Notes: generated from the sequence alone by a model not told the origin. DNA of 37,707 nucleotides from Betaproteobacteria bacterium (GCA_016868295.1 VGHJ01000023.1:1-37707), one strand, 5' to 3'; shown: positions 1 through 7,425, numbered from the stretch's first letter. A program made the numbers and translations.

Positions 1-730
1 GGCGATCGTATTCGCCGCTCGTCTTGACGATCAGGAGGCCCTGATTGAGTTTTTCCAGCAGTTCACGGTTGCCCTTCTGCACCGCGAAGCAAAATCGGCG
101 GGTGTAGTCCGGGATCGGCGGGCCGGCTTCAAGACCGGCGATGTGCTGCTTGTTGATGGTCATGCGGCCGACGATCTTGGGGCCGAGGAAGGCGTCGTGC
201 TGCCCCCCGGCCACGAGTTTCATCCCCTCGGGAACGGTATCCACCGCCACGATCTCGTCGCTAAATCCTCGCGCCAGGAGTTCGTGATGGGCGGCGTCGT
301 TGCGCATGATCACGATGCGCTTGCCACGGGCGCCCGTGAGGTCCTCGATGGCCGGGCTGCCGCGCCGCACGAAGAAGGCGTCGAAGGTCTCGGTATGGAC
401 CACGCCGAAGTACACCTGCTTGTCGCGCCCCGGCGCGCGGGCCACGAAGGGCAGGACGTCGAGCTGCCCGGAGAGCAGCCCCTGCCAGCGGCTGTCCCAG
501 GTGCCCGTCGAGAGGGCGAGGGGCAGGCCCATCTCCCGGGCCACGGCCTGCATCAGGTCGACCGAGAACCCGGTCGGGCGACCCTGTTCGTCCGTCTGGG
601 CGTAGGGCGGGTAGTCCGCCACGCTGCCCACCCGGATGGGCGCCGGCGGCGCTTCGGCCAGGGCGGCGGCGGCCAGCATTGCAAGGCACACGGCAAGGAG
701 GCGGGCCATCAGGACGCGGTGCAAAGGCAT
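1..730 (-). CDS. Family 3 periplasmic solute-binding domain protein, 3' end outside window
   Basis: The reading frame starts at the ATG at 730 and runs off the left edge after about 243 codons. Residues 1-24 look like a signal peptide (MARLLAVCLAMLAAAALA core), so the domain should be periplasmic. What follows resembles the SBP_bac_3/PBPb fold for amino-acid-like ligands: an IRVGSVADYPPYAQ start, then GRPTGFSVDLMQAVAREMG, then a W-x-x-LLSGQLDVLPF block. The start lies 3 bases after the stop of the HD-GYP regulator at 734, so the two are probably one transcript and coupled. In this context the protein is more likely the sensor part of a membrane kinase or cyclase than a free ABC-transporter binding protein, but the part that would decide this is not in the window. 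A second ATG at 709 is a possible start. Confidence 0.8.
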   Translation of the reverse strand, partial: MPLHRVLMARLLAVCLAMLAAAALAEAPPAPIRVGSVADYPPYAQTDEQGRPTGFSVDLMQAVAREMGLPLALSTGTWDSRWQGLLSGQLDVLPFVARAPGRDKQVYFGVVHTETFDAFFVRRGSPAIEDLTGARGKRIVIMRNDAAHHELLARGFSDEIVAVDTVPEGMKLVAGGQHDAFLGPKIVGRMTINKQHIAGLEAGPPIPDYTRRFCFAVQKGNRELLEKLNQGLLIVKTSGEYDR

Positions 731-733
731 GGT

Positions 734-1822
734 TCAAGTCTCCGGCGGGGCGTCCGCATGGCAGGCCGCAATGCGGGCATAGGTCTCGAATCCGGCGAGG
801 AAGGCATCGACCATGTCGGGATCGAAATGGCGGCCGCGGCCCTCGGCCACGATGCGCCGGGCCTCATCGAAAGAGAATGCCGGCTTGTAGACCCGTGGCG
901 TGATCAGGGCGTCGAAGACGTCGGCCAGGGCCATGAGGCGGGCGGAGACCGGGATGGCCTCGCCTGCCAGGCCGTCCGGGTAGCCGCTGCCGTCCCATTT
1001 TTCGTGATGCCAGTGGGCGATTTCGCGCGCCGTGTCGAGAAAATCGACCGGGCGGCGGCTGAGGCGCAGGGCGCGCTCGATGGCGTCGGCGCCCAGTTTG
1101 GCGTGGGTCTTCATGATCGCGAACTCGCCCTCGTCGAGCTTGCCTGGCTTGAGCAGGATATGGTCCGGAATGCCCACCTTGCCGATGTCGTGCAGCGGCG
1201 CCGAGGCGCTCAGCAACGGGATGGCGTTGCCGGCCAGGGACGCCTGGAAGCGGGGGTGGTCGCGCAATTGGAGAGCCAGGGCGGCGACGTATTCCTGGGT
1301 GCGGCGGATGTGATTGCCGGTCTCCGGGTCGCGGGTCTCCGCCAGTTCGGCCAGGGCGTGGATGCCGACCTCCTGGATGGCGCTGATCTCGTCGAGGCGG
1401 CGGGCCACCTCGGCCTCCAGCCAGGCGTTCTCGTCGGCCAGCCGGTCGCGCGCCTGCTTCAACTCCAGCTGCGCCGCCACGCGGACCAGCACGATGGCCG
1501 GCTTGATCGGCTTGGCGATGTAGTCGACGGCGCCGAGTTGCAGGCCGTGCTCCTCGTTGATCTCATCCGTCAGGGCAGTGACGAAGATGACCGGGATGTC
1601 GCGCGTCGCCGCCTCGGCGCGCAGCCGGGCAAGGACGCCGAAGCCGTCCATGTCCGGCATCATCACGTCGAGCAGGATCAGGTCGGGGCGCGGATCACCT
1701 GCCGCGACTTCGAGGGCTCGGGCGCCGGAATTGGCGGCGAGTACCCGGTAGTGCGGCTGCAACACGTTGGAGAGCACTGCGAGGTTGGCGGACTCGTCGT
1801 CGACGATCAGAAGAGTTGTCAT
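734..1822 (-). CDS. Response regulator with HD-GYP phosphodiesterase domain (RpfG-like)
   Basis: A 362-residue cytoplasmic protein. The receiver domain (about 1-118) has acidic residues D8/D9, phospho-acceptor D52 in LLDVMMPDMDG, T82 and K104. A helical linker (about 118-150) leads to an HD-GYP domain (about 150-355) with H171, HDIGK at 211-215, HHE at 272-274 and DGSGYP at 277-282. All signature residues of active HD-GYP enzymes, which hydrolyse cyclic di-GMP, are visible. The start is taken at ATG 1822; a TTG 21 bases upstream is open in frame but has no better ribosome site (GGAG lies between the two). The downstream gene, with a periplasmic ligand-binding domain, begins 3 bases after this stop, suggesting a ligand-to-c-di-GMP signalling pair. 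A membrane histidine kinase partner is not visible. Confidence 0.93.
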   Translation of the reverse strand: MTTLLIVDDESANLAVLSNVLQPHYRVLAANSGARALEVAAGDPRPDLILLDVMMPDMDGFGVLARLRAEAATRDIPVIFVTALTDEINEEHGLQLGAVDYIAKPIKPAIVLVRVAAQLELKQARDRLADENAWLEAEVARRLDEISAIQEVGIHALAELAETRDPETGNHIRRTQEYVAALALQLRDHPRFQASLAGNAIPLLSASAPLHDIGKVGIPDHILLKPGKLDEGEFAIMKTHAKLGADAIERALRLSRRPVDFLDTAREIAHWHHEKWDGSGYPDGLAGEAIPVSARLMALADVFDALITPRVYKPAFSFDEARRIVAEGRGRHFDPDMVDAFLAGFETYARIAACHADAPPET

Positions 1823-1997
1823 GGCCGTATAGCGCAGCTCCAAGACTCATCGCTGGATGATAAAAGATACACCCATTTCGAATGCTTGTAGACGCAAACT
1901 ACGGGTGGGCGGTAGGTTAGCGATGCTTAGCTGAATTTGACGCGCCTGCTAGTTGACGTCTGGTTTGGCCGGAGCAGCCCCCATTCGCCGCATCACA

Positions 1998-2226
1998 GCG
2001 ACTGACTTTTCCCTGCGCCTGCGCAGTCAATGCCTGAAGTCGTAGCCCTGCGCGGGATGAATCTGCCACTCGCCGTCGCCGAGGAGCTCCAGCACATGTC
2101 TGTGGTATTTCAGGATGCCGGCGCGGTGGGCGACGCTGACCAGCGTGGTCTGCGATGCGGCGAGCTGGCGGTAGAGGCTTTCCTCGTTGGCGGCGTCGAG
2201 CGCGCTGGCGGCCGCGTCGGGCATGA
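1998..2226 (-). pseudogene. Truncated duplicate of the SbmA/YddA-like ABC transporter 3' end
   Basis: This segment matches 3461-3689 with only four differences that I can find by eye (positions 2051, 2209, 2214 and 2220). It encodes the last part of the transporter ATPase domain, from just after Walker B (SALDAANEESLYRQL) through the H-loop SVAHR to the stop at 2027-2029, and continues 29 bases past the stop. The Walker B aspartate-glutamate region is already degraded (FMPDAAASALD against VMLDEATSALD in the intact gene). An ATG at 2251 keeps a 74-codon frame open, but there is no ribosome site and no complete domain, so I regard it as a dead fragment. Confidence 0.9.
1998..2226 (+). repeat. 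Direct repeat copy A flanking the DUF4143 ATPase gene
   Basis: About 229 bp, repeated in the same orientation at 3461-3689 (offset 1463). Three of the four mismatches fall in the last 18 bases, so the first 208 bases have one mismatch. The repeat includes the palindrome CTGCGCCTGCGCAG just beyond the transporter stop and the word CTGACTTTT. Confidence 0.92.
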
Positions 2227-2245
2227 AACGGCGCCGCAGGTTATC

Positions 2246-2290
2246 TACCATGTAATTCCATTAGTTACTGAATGATTTTCATGGTATATT
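2246..2290 (+). promoter_or_regulatory. AT-rich promoter/operator-like segment before the ATPase gene
   Basis: TACCATG (2246-2252) and CATGGTA (2280-2286) form an inverted repeat about 27 bases apart, with further partial symmetry (TACCATGTAAT against ATTTTCATGGTA). A TATATT hexamer at 2285-2290 could be a -10 box; the ATG at 2298 would then be almost leaderless. The segment is far richer in A+T than the surrounding DNA. A regulatory role is inferred from position and symmetry only. Confidence 0.35.
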
Positions 2291-2297
2291 GCCTGCC

Positions 2298-3440
2298 ATG
2301 ATCATTCGTGAATCCCTGCGCCGGCGGGTCGAGCGGGCCCTGTCCCGCAGTCCCGTCGTCGCCCTCGTCGGCGCGCGCCAGGTCGGCAAGACCACGCTGG
2401 CGCGAAGCTTCGTCGCGCCCGATTCACCCAACTACTTCGACCTCGAGGACCCGATCAGCCTGGCCCGCCTGGCCGAGCCGATGACCGCCCTGTCGCCGCT
2501 CCCCGGCCTGGTGGTCATTGACGAAATCCAGCGCTCCGGCGACCTGTTCCCGGTGCTGCGCGTGCTGGCGGACCGGCCGGATACGCCGGCCCGCTTCCTG
2601 GTGCTGGGCAGCGCATCCCCCGCCCTGCTGAGCCAATCGAGCGAGTCCCTCGCCGGACGCATCGAGGTGATCGAGACCGGCGGGTTCAGCCTGGCCGAAA
2701 CCGGGCTGGAGGCCGCCGAGACGCTCTGGCTCCGCGGCGGCTTCCCACGCTCGTATCTGGCGCGCACCCAGGCCGACAGCGGAGCCTGGCGCCGGCAGTT
2801 CCTGCTCGCCCTGGCGGAGCGCGACTTGCCGCAGCTCGGCATGCGCCTCGCGCCCGCTGCGACGCTGCGCTTCCTGTCCATGCTGGCGCATTACCACGGC
2901 CAGATCTGGAACGCCGCCGAACCGGCCCGTTCGCTCGGCATTTCGGAAAGCAGCGTGCGGCGCTACCTCGATCTCCTCAGCGGCAGCTACCTCGTCCGCC
3001 AGTTGCAGCCGTGGCACGAGAACATCGGCAAGCGCCAGGTCAAGGCGCCGAAGATTTACTGGCGCGATTCCGGCCTGCTCCACCAATTGCTCGGCATCGA
3101 CGCGCGCAGCGCCCTGCTGGCCCACCCCAAATGCGGCGCGTCCTGGGAAGGCTTCGTCATGGAGGAGCTGATTCGCGGCCTGGAACCGGACGAAGCCTGT
3201 TTCTGGGCTACCCACACCGGCGCGGAACTGGACGGGCTGTTCATCAAGCAGGGACGCCGCCTCGGCATCGAGATCAAACGCGCCGACGCGCCGCAGCTCA
3301 CGCCATCGATGCGCCACGCCCTGGCCGACCTCGCGCTCGACCTGCTGTGGGTGATCTACCCCGGCAACCGCTCCTACGCGCTGCACGACAAGGTGCAGGT
3401 GCTCCCCCTGAACGAGGCGCTCGCCTACGCAGCGCAGTGA
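2298..3440 (+). CDS. AAA_14/DUF4143 family ATPase
   Basis: A 380-residue protein of the large, poorly understood family that joins an AAA ATPase to a DUF4143 domain. Visible motifs are Walker A GARQVGKTT (25-33), Walker B LVVIDEIQ (71-78), a winged-helix-like stretch around SLGISESSVRRYLDLL (about 215-230), and near the C-terminus a pattern GAELDGLF...IEIKR (about 308-328) that resembles the PD-(D/E)xK nuclease-fold core. No biochemical role is established for the family; members are often scattered and mobile. The start is taken at ATG 2298, since an upstream TTG at 2289 lies in the putative -10. The gene is on the opposite strand from both neighbours and sits exactly between two copies of the ABC transporter 3' end, so it was probably inserted. 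Confidence 0.9.
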   Translation: MIIRESLRRRVERALSRSPVVALVGARQVGKTTLARSFVAPDSPNYFDLEDPISLARLAEPMTALSPLPGLVVIDEIQRSGDLFPVLRVLADRPDTPARFLVLGSASPALLSQSSESLAGRIEVIETGGFSLAETGLEAAETLWLRGGFPRSYLARTQADSGAWRRQFLLALAERDLPQLGMRLAPAATLRFLSMLAHYHGQIWNAAEPARSLGISESSVRRYLDLLSGSYLVRQLQPWHENIGKRQVKAPKIYWRDSGLLHQLLGIDARSALLAHPKCGASWEGFVMEELIRGLEPDEACFWATHTGAELDGLFIKQGRRLGIEIKRADAPQLTPSMRHALADLALDLLWVIYPGNRSYALHDKVQVLPLNEALAYAAQ

Positions 3441-3460
3441 CGCCCGTCCGCCGTGTTGCG

Positions 3461-3689
3461 GCGACTGACTTTTCCCTGCGCCTGCGCAGTCAATGCCTGA
3501 AGTCGTAGCCCTGTGCGGGATGAATCTGCCACTCGCCGTCGCCGAGGAGCTCCAGCACATGTCTGTGGTATTTCAGGATGCCGGCGCGGTGGGCGACGCT
3601 GACCAGCGTGGTCTGCGATGCGGCGAGCTGGCGGTAGAGGCTTTCCTCGTTGGCGGCGTCGAGCGCGCTGGTGGCCTCGTCGAGCATGA
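3461..3689 (+). repeat. Direct repeat copy B (within the intact ABC transporter 3' end)
   Basis: Partner of 1998-2226. It covers the last 66 codons of the intact transporter gene plus 29 bases downstream of its stop. The hairpin CTGCGC-CT-GCGCAG (3476-3489) lies immediately beyond the stop codon, followed by CTGACTTTT (3465-3473) read from the other side. Confidence 0.92.
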
Positions 3690-5193
3690 CGTAGCGCGGC
3701 CGCGAGAGCAGGACGCGGGCGAAGGCGAGGCGCTGCTGCTCGCCGATGGAGAGCACCTTCTCCCAGTCGCGCTCGGCGTCGAGGCCGCCGAAGCGCTCGG
3801 CGACGTCGGGCAGGTTCACCCGCTCGAGCAGGCGCAGCAGCTCCGCATCGGGCAGCGGCCGCTCCTGGTGGGGATAGAGCAGCTGGCTGCGCAGCGAGCC
3901 GAGGATCATGTAGGGCTTCTGCGGCAGGAACAGGATGTCCTCGGCGCGCGGGCGCACGACGCGGCCGCTGCCGCGGTACCAGAGTCCGGCGATGGCGCGC
4001 AGCAGCGAGCTCTTGCCGCTGCCGCTCTCGCCGACGATGAGCAGGCCCTCGCCGGGCGCGACGGCGACGGAGAGGTTCTTCACCAGGGTGCGCTCGCCGC
4101 CCGGGGTCAGCAGCGTGACGCGCTCCAGCGCGAGCTGCTCGCCCTCCGCCGATTCGATCAGGCTGGGACTGCCGGCGCGGCAGGCCGGCTCGGCCTCCAG
4201 CACGCGCGTGAAGGTGTTGAGGCGGTCGATGCCGGCGGCGAAGCGGCTCAGGCTCTCGAAGTTCTCGATGATCACCGAGACGGCGGTGAGCACGGCGGCG
4301 AAGGCGCCGGCCGCCTGCACGGCGGCGCCGACCTCGAGCTCGCCGGAGAGCACGTCGCCGGCGATGATGGCGCTGGGCAGGACGATGGTGAGCAGGCCGT
4401 AGGCGTACTGGAACAGGTTGAGGAAGAGCTGGCTGCGGATGAGCCGGTTGTAGTTGTCGAAGGCGGCGGCGAAGCGGCGCCGCACCTGCCGCGATTCCTG
4501 CGCCTCGCCGCGGTAGAAGGCGATCGACTCGGCGTTCTCGCGCACGCGCACCAGGCCGAAGCGGAAATCCGCCTCGCGCCGGAGCTGCATGAAATTCAGG
4601 CCGAGCAGCACCCGGCCGAACAGCGCCAGGGTCACCACGGTGCCGACGATGGCGTAGAAGACGAGGAAATAGACCAGCACGCGCGAGATCGACCAGAGCA
4701 CGGCGCTGAAGGCGACGAGCTGCAGGATCGCCCCGATCAGGATGAGCAGGAAGTAGAGCGAGCGCTGGGTGAAGGTGTTGATGTCCTCGGCGATGCGCTG
4801 GTCCGGGTTGTCGATGGCGGTGCTGGCGTTCAGCTCGTAGTAGTGGCGCCGGCTGAAGTAGCTGGCGAGGAAGCGGTCGGTCAGCCAGCGCCGCCAGCGG
4901 ATGCCGAGCTTGTCGCGCACGAAGTAGTAGAAGGCGTAGATCGGCACCGCCACGGCGAGCAGGCCGAGGCAGTAAGCGATGGCGTCCCAGAAGCGCTCCG
5001 CGTCGCGCGCCGCCAGGGCCGAGGTGAATTCGCCGGTCTGCTCGTTGAAGAGGACGGCGAAGCGCGTCTGGCCGAGCAGCAGCAGCACCAGCAGCGCGAG
5101 CAGGCCCCAGGCCTGCCATTTCTCCTCGTGGCGCCAGTAGGGGGCGGCGATGGCCCAGAAGCGCTGCCAGACATGGCGGTCGACGGTCTTCAT
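3490..5193 (-). CDS. SbmA/BacA/YddA-like ABC transporter, fused permease and ATPase
   Basis: A 567-residue inner-membrane half transporter, expected to act as a dimer. Hydrophobic segments lie at about 29-45, 73-92, 145-167, 172-198 and 262-305. The ATPase domain has Walker A GESGSGKSS (388-396), Q-loop LPQKPYM (423-429), a signature in the LSIGEQQRL form (481-489), Walker B YVMLDE (501-506) and H535 of the H-loop. The membrane part fits the SbmA/BacA/YddA type (FNEQTGEFTSAL, DNPDQRIAEDI motifs), whose relatives move peptides, cobalamin or long-chain acyl compounds; the substrate here cannot be told. The start at ATG 5193 lies 24 bases after the small membrane ORF, with which it is probably cotranscribed. 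The 3' end is duplicated at 1998-2226. Confidence 0.92.
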   Translation of the reverse strand: MKTVDRHVWQRFWAIAAPYWRHEEKWQAWGLLALLVLLLLGQTRFAVLFNEQTGEFTSALAARDAERFWDAIAYCLGLLAVAVPIYAFYYFVRDKLGIRWRRWLTDRFLASYFSRRHYYELNASTAIDNPDQRIAEDINTFTQRSLYFLLILIGAILQLVAFSAVLWSISRVLVYFLVFYAIVGTVVTLALFGRVLLGLNFMQLRREADFRFGLVRVRENAESIAFYRGEAQESRQVRRRFAAAFDNYNRLIRSQLFLNLFQYAYGLLTIVLPSAIIAGDVLSGELEVGAAVQAAGAFAAVLTAVSVIIENFESLSRFAAGIDRLNTFTRVLEAEPACRAGSPSLIESAEGEQLALERVTLLTPGGERTLVKNLSVAVAPGEGLLIVGESGSGKSSLLRAIAGLWYRGSGRVVRPRAEDILFLPQKPYMILGSLRSQLLYPHQERPLPDAELLRLLERVNLPDVAERFGGLDAERDWEKVLSIGEQQRLAFARVLLSRPRYVMLDEATSALDAANEESLYRQLAASQTTLVSVAHRAGILKYHRHVLELLGDGEWQIHPAQGYDFRH

Positions 5194-5217
5194 GGATGGC
5201 CGCCATTGTAGCCTTCC

Positions 5218-5286
5218 TCAGGAGAACAGCATGGCCAGCAGAGACAGGCCGGTGGTGGCCCAGAAGACGATCAGATCCGCGTTCAT
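5218..5286 (-). CDS. Small membrane peptide, 22 residues
   Basis: The frame encodes MNADLIVFWATTGLSLLAML followed by FS and TGA. It is preceded by a perfect ribosome-binding site, AAAGGAGG, with a 6-base spacer to the ATG at 5286. The peptide is one predicted membrane-spanning helix (residues 5-21) with a short polar N-terminus. It lies 24 bases upstream of the ABC transporter start and on the same strand, so a role as an accessory or leader peptide of the transporter is plausible. I do not recognise a family. Evidence for translation is the ribosome site and clean hydrophobic design; conservation could not be tested. Confidence 0.6.
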   Translation of the reverse strand: MNADLIVFWATTGLSLLAMLFS

Positions 5287-5368
5287 GGCATTCCTCCTTT
5301 CCTGGCGGTCAGGATAAGGAGCGGGCAGGCTCAGGGCGTGAGCCCCTCTCCCCGACCCTCTCCCCCTG

Positions 5369-5394
5369 CCCCTCTCCCGCCAGCGGGAGAGGGG
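5369..5394. repeat. REP-like perfect palindrome
   Basis: CCCCTCTCCCGC, a CA loop, and GCGGGAGAGGGG form a perfect 12-bp stem. It follows further CCCTCTCC repeats from 5343. It lies just downstream of the WYL regulator stop (5405) and before the small membrane ORF. It resembles the short palindromic extragenic repeats common in proteobacteria; in the transcript it could protect or end the upstream message. There is no T tract, so it is not a standard terminator. Confidence 0.7.
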
Positions 5395-5404
5395 GGGCGG
5401 AGAG

Positions 5405-6376
5405 TCAGTACCGGTCGAGCGCCGCCTTGAGTTGCGCCACGACTTCCTTGCGCAGCGCGGCCGGGGCGAGCACCTCGACGCCGGCGCCCTGGCGCAGGAT
5501 GTCCATCGCCAGCTCGCGGCTGTCGGAGTACGGCACGTCGAGGAGATAGCTGCCGTCCTTGTCGAAGCGCGCCTTCTGCTTGGGGTGCCACTGCTCCATC
5601 GACACCCAGCGCGCCCGCTCCGGCGTGAAGCGCAGCTTCGCCCACTGCACCCTGCGCCCGGAGAAGATGCCGTAGCCGGCGCCGAGCACGGAATCGAGCG
5701 TCTTCTCCGGCACGTTGCGCGCCGGCTGCTCGATGCTCTCGGCGCGGCGGATGGCGTCGACGGCGAAGCTGCGCAGGTCGTTCCGCAGGTGGCACCAGGC
5801 GTCGAGGTACCAGTTGTCGCGGTAATACACCAGCCGCTGCGGCGACACCTCGCGCTCGACGGTCTCGTCGCGCGCACGCACGTAATGCGCGATGAGCAGG
5901 CGCTTGCGCCGCAGCAGGGCCGAGCCGACCACGGCGAAGTGGTCGAGCGCCAGGCGCCGCGCGGCCATGCCGAGGATGCGGATGCGCTTGTGGATTTCTT
6001 CCGTGGTGTCGTCGGCGGTGCCGAGCAGCGCGCGCAGGCGCGAGAGCAGCGGCGCGATGTGCGGCCCGAGCAGGCCGCCGCTGTCGAGGTTCATGAGCAG
6101 GTGCTGCATGGTGAGCAGCGCATGCACCTCCTGCGCCGAGAACCACAGGCCGGGCAGCTCGTACTGCGCCGCGCCGCCCTCGCGCCCGGCGAAGGTGTAG
6201 CCGCCCGCCTCGCGATCCCAGACGATGGGTGCGTTGAGGCGGTTCCTCATGTACTCGAGGTCGCGCTTGATCGTCGCGCGCGAGACTTCCAGCTTCTCTT
6301 CGAGGACTGAGAAGGGGACGACCTTCCTTTCGTTAAGCAGCTGGTCGATGCGGTAGAAGCGCTCGGTGCGGTCCAT
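5405..6376 (-). CDS. WYL-domain transcriptional regulator (HTH-WYL-WCX)
   Basis: A 323-residue DNA-binding protein from ATG 6376 (a GTG at 6388 is also open in frame). The N-terminus is a winged HTH (about 1-60: FYRIDQLLNERKVVPFSVLE, then VSRATIKRDLEYMRN). The middle is a WYL domain (about 140-215, with SPQRLVYYRDNWYLDAWC), and the C-terminus a WCX-like region ending in ALRKEVVAQLKAALDRY. WYL proteins sense ligands, often nucleic acids or nucleotides, and many act in stress or phage-related loci. It follows the ClpX-like gene by 44 bases on the same strand and precedes the small peptide and transporter, so it may control this group. The ligand is unknown. Confidence 0.9.
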   Translation of the reverse strand: MDRTERFYRIDQLLNERKVVPFSVLEEKLEVSRATIKRDLEYMRNRLNAPIVWDREAGGYTFAGREGGAAQYELPGLWFSAQEVHALLTMQHLLMNLDSGGLLGPHIAPLLSRLRALLGTADDTTEEIHKRIRILGMAARRLALDHFAVVGSALLRRKRLLIAHYVRARDETVEREVSPQRLVYYRDNWYLDAWCHLRNDLRSFAVDAIRRAESIEQPARNVPEKTLDSVLGAGYGIFSGRRVQWAKLRFTPERARWVSMEQWHPKQKARFDKDGSYLLDVPYSDSRELAMDILRQGAGVEVLAPAALRKEVVAQLKAALDRY

Positions 6377-6420
6377 GCGGGCTGGCACTCCGGTGGCGGT
6401 GGCTCACGTGATGAGCCCCA

Positions 6421-7425
6421 TTATGCCCGAATCGCCCCGCCCTGCGCGTCGAGGAAGCGCGCCGGCTCGAACAGCGAGCCGATCTTCACCCCCTTGATGG
6501 CCGAATTGTCCGGCACGGCATAGAGCACCGGCGTCATCATCTCCTCGAAGATGCCGCGCACGCTGCGCGCCCCGGCCTTGTACTCGATGGCGAGGTCGGC
6601 GATCTGCTCGAAGACGGGCGGCGCCACCTCGAGCGCGACGCCGTCGCTCGCCAGGATCTCGCGGAACTGCCGGTAGATGGCCTGGCGCGGCTCGGTCATG
6701 ATGCGCACCAGCATGTCGCGCGTCAGGTCCTGGAAGCTGGCGACGATGGGCAGGCGGCCGGAGAACTCCGGGATGAGGCCGAACTCGTTGAGGTCGGTCG
6801 GCTTGATGCGCGCGTTGAGCCGCTCGAGGATGCGCTGGTCGTCGGCGCCGGTGGTGGCGATGAAGCCGAAGGTGTGCGTCTTGGCCATGATGTTGCGCAG
6901 GCCGACGAAGGCGCCGCCGCAGATGAAGAGGATGTTGGCGGTGTCGATCACCTGGCCGTCCTTCAGCCGCACCGGGGCGCCCTCCATGATCTTGAGCAGG
7001 GCGTGCTGCACGCGCTCGCCCGAGGCGCCGCGCGCCTGGCCGCTCAGGCCGCGCAGCTTGTCCACCTCATCGATGAAGACGATGCCGTGCTGCGCGCGTG
7101 CCACGTCGCCGCCGGTGCGCTCCAGCAGACGATGCAGGATGGCGTCGATCTCCTCGCTAACGAACTCGGTCTGCGCGAGAGAAGTGGCGTCGGCGGTGAC
7201 GAAGGGCACCTTGAGCGCGCGCGCCAGGGTCTCGCACATGAGCGTCTTGCCGGTGCCGGTGGAGCCGACCAGCAGGACGTTGCTCTTCACCATCTCGAGC
7301 CTGTCGTTGAGCGCCTTGGCGATCTTGCGGTAGTGGGTGTAGACCGCCACCGCGACGATCTTCTTCGCCTCGTCCTGTCCGACCACGTACTGGTCGAGGT
7401 ACTGCACGATGGCGCTGGGGGTCAT
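6421..7425 (-). CDS. ClpX-like AAA+ unfoldase lacking the zinc-binding domain
   Basis: A 334-residue ClpX paralogue. It begins directly at the AAA+ core (IVQYLDQYVVGQDEAKK), so the N-terminal four-cysteine zinc domain of canonical ClpX (about 420 residues) is absent. Walker A is GSTGTGKT (54-61), Walker B IVFIDE (115-120), the arginine-finger block GLIPEFSGRLP (216-226), and sensor 2 GARSVRG (285-291). The pore loop that is GYVG in ClpX reads TEFVSEE here (86-92), and the RKH substrate loop is missing. A TFGF tripeptide-like element (185-188) sits where ClpX has its ClpP-docking IGF loop. Start ATG 7425 has AGGAA 7 bases upstream. It is therefore a specialised unfoldase rather than the housekeeping clpX, and no clpP is adjacent. 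Confidence 0.88.
   Translation of the reverse strand: MTPSAIVQYLDQYVVGQDEAKKIVAVAVYTHYRKIAKALNDRLEMVKSNVLLVGSTGTGKTLMCETLARALKVPFVTADATSLAQTEFVSEEIDAILHRLLERTGGDVARAQHGIVFIDEVDKLRGLSGQARGASGERVQHALLKIMEGAPVRLKDGQVIDTANILFICGGAFVGLRNIMAKTHTFGFIATTGADDQRILERLNARIKPTDLNEFGLIPEFSGRLPIVASFQDLTRDMLVRIMTEPRQAIYRQFREILASDGVALEVAPPVFEQIADLAIEYKAGARSVRGIFEEMMTPVLYAVPDNSAIKGVKIGSLFEPARFLDAQGGAIRA

Larger units (their letters stand above)
1844..2297. other. Intergenic region holding a duplicated gene fragment
   Basis: No intact gene is seen here. From 1844 to about 1993 there is non-coding DNA, presumably with the promoter of the HD-GYP regulator, although no convincing -35/-10 pair stands out. From 1998 to 2226 lies a near-identical copy of the end of the ABC transporter gene found again at 3461-3689. 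From 2240 to 2297 the sequence turns markedly A+T rich and contains an inverted repeat in front of the ATPase gene. Confidence 0.8.

Noticed and set aside
143-1891. A 582-codon open frame on the plus strand opposite the HD-GYP and sensor genes
   Set aside because: It reads as low-complexity Gly/Ala/Arg/His-rich protein with no motif, and the minus strand has complete, motif-bearing genes over the same bases. It is a consequence of GC-rich codon usage.
2027-2251. The 74-codon frame in repeat copy A as a gene
   Set aside because: It is the tail of the transporter ATPase domain with damaged Walker B, no ribosome site and no Walker A.
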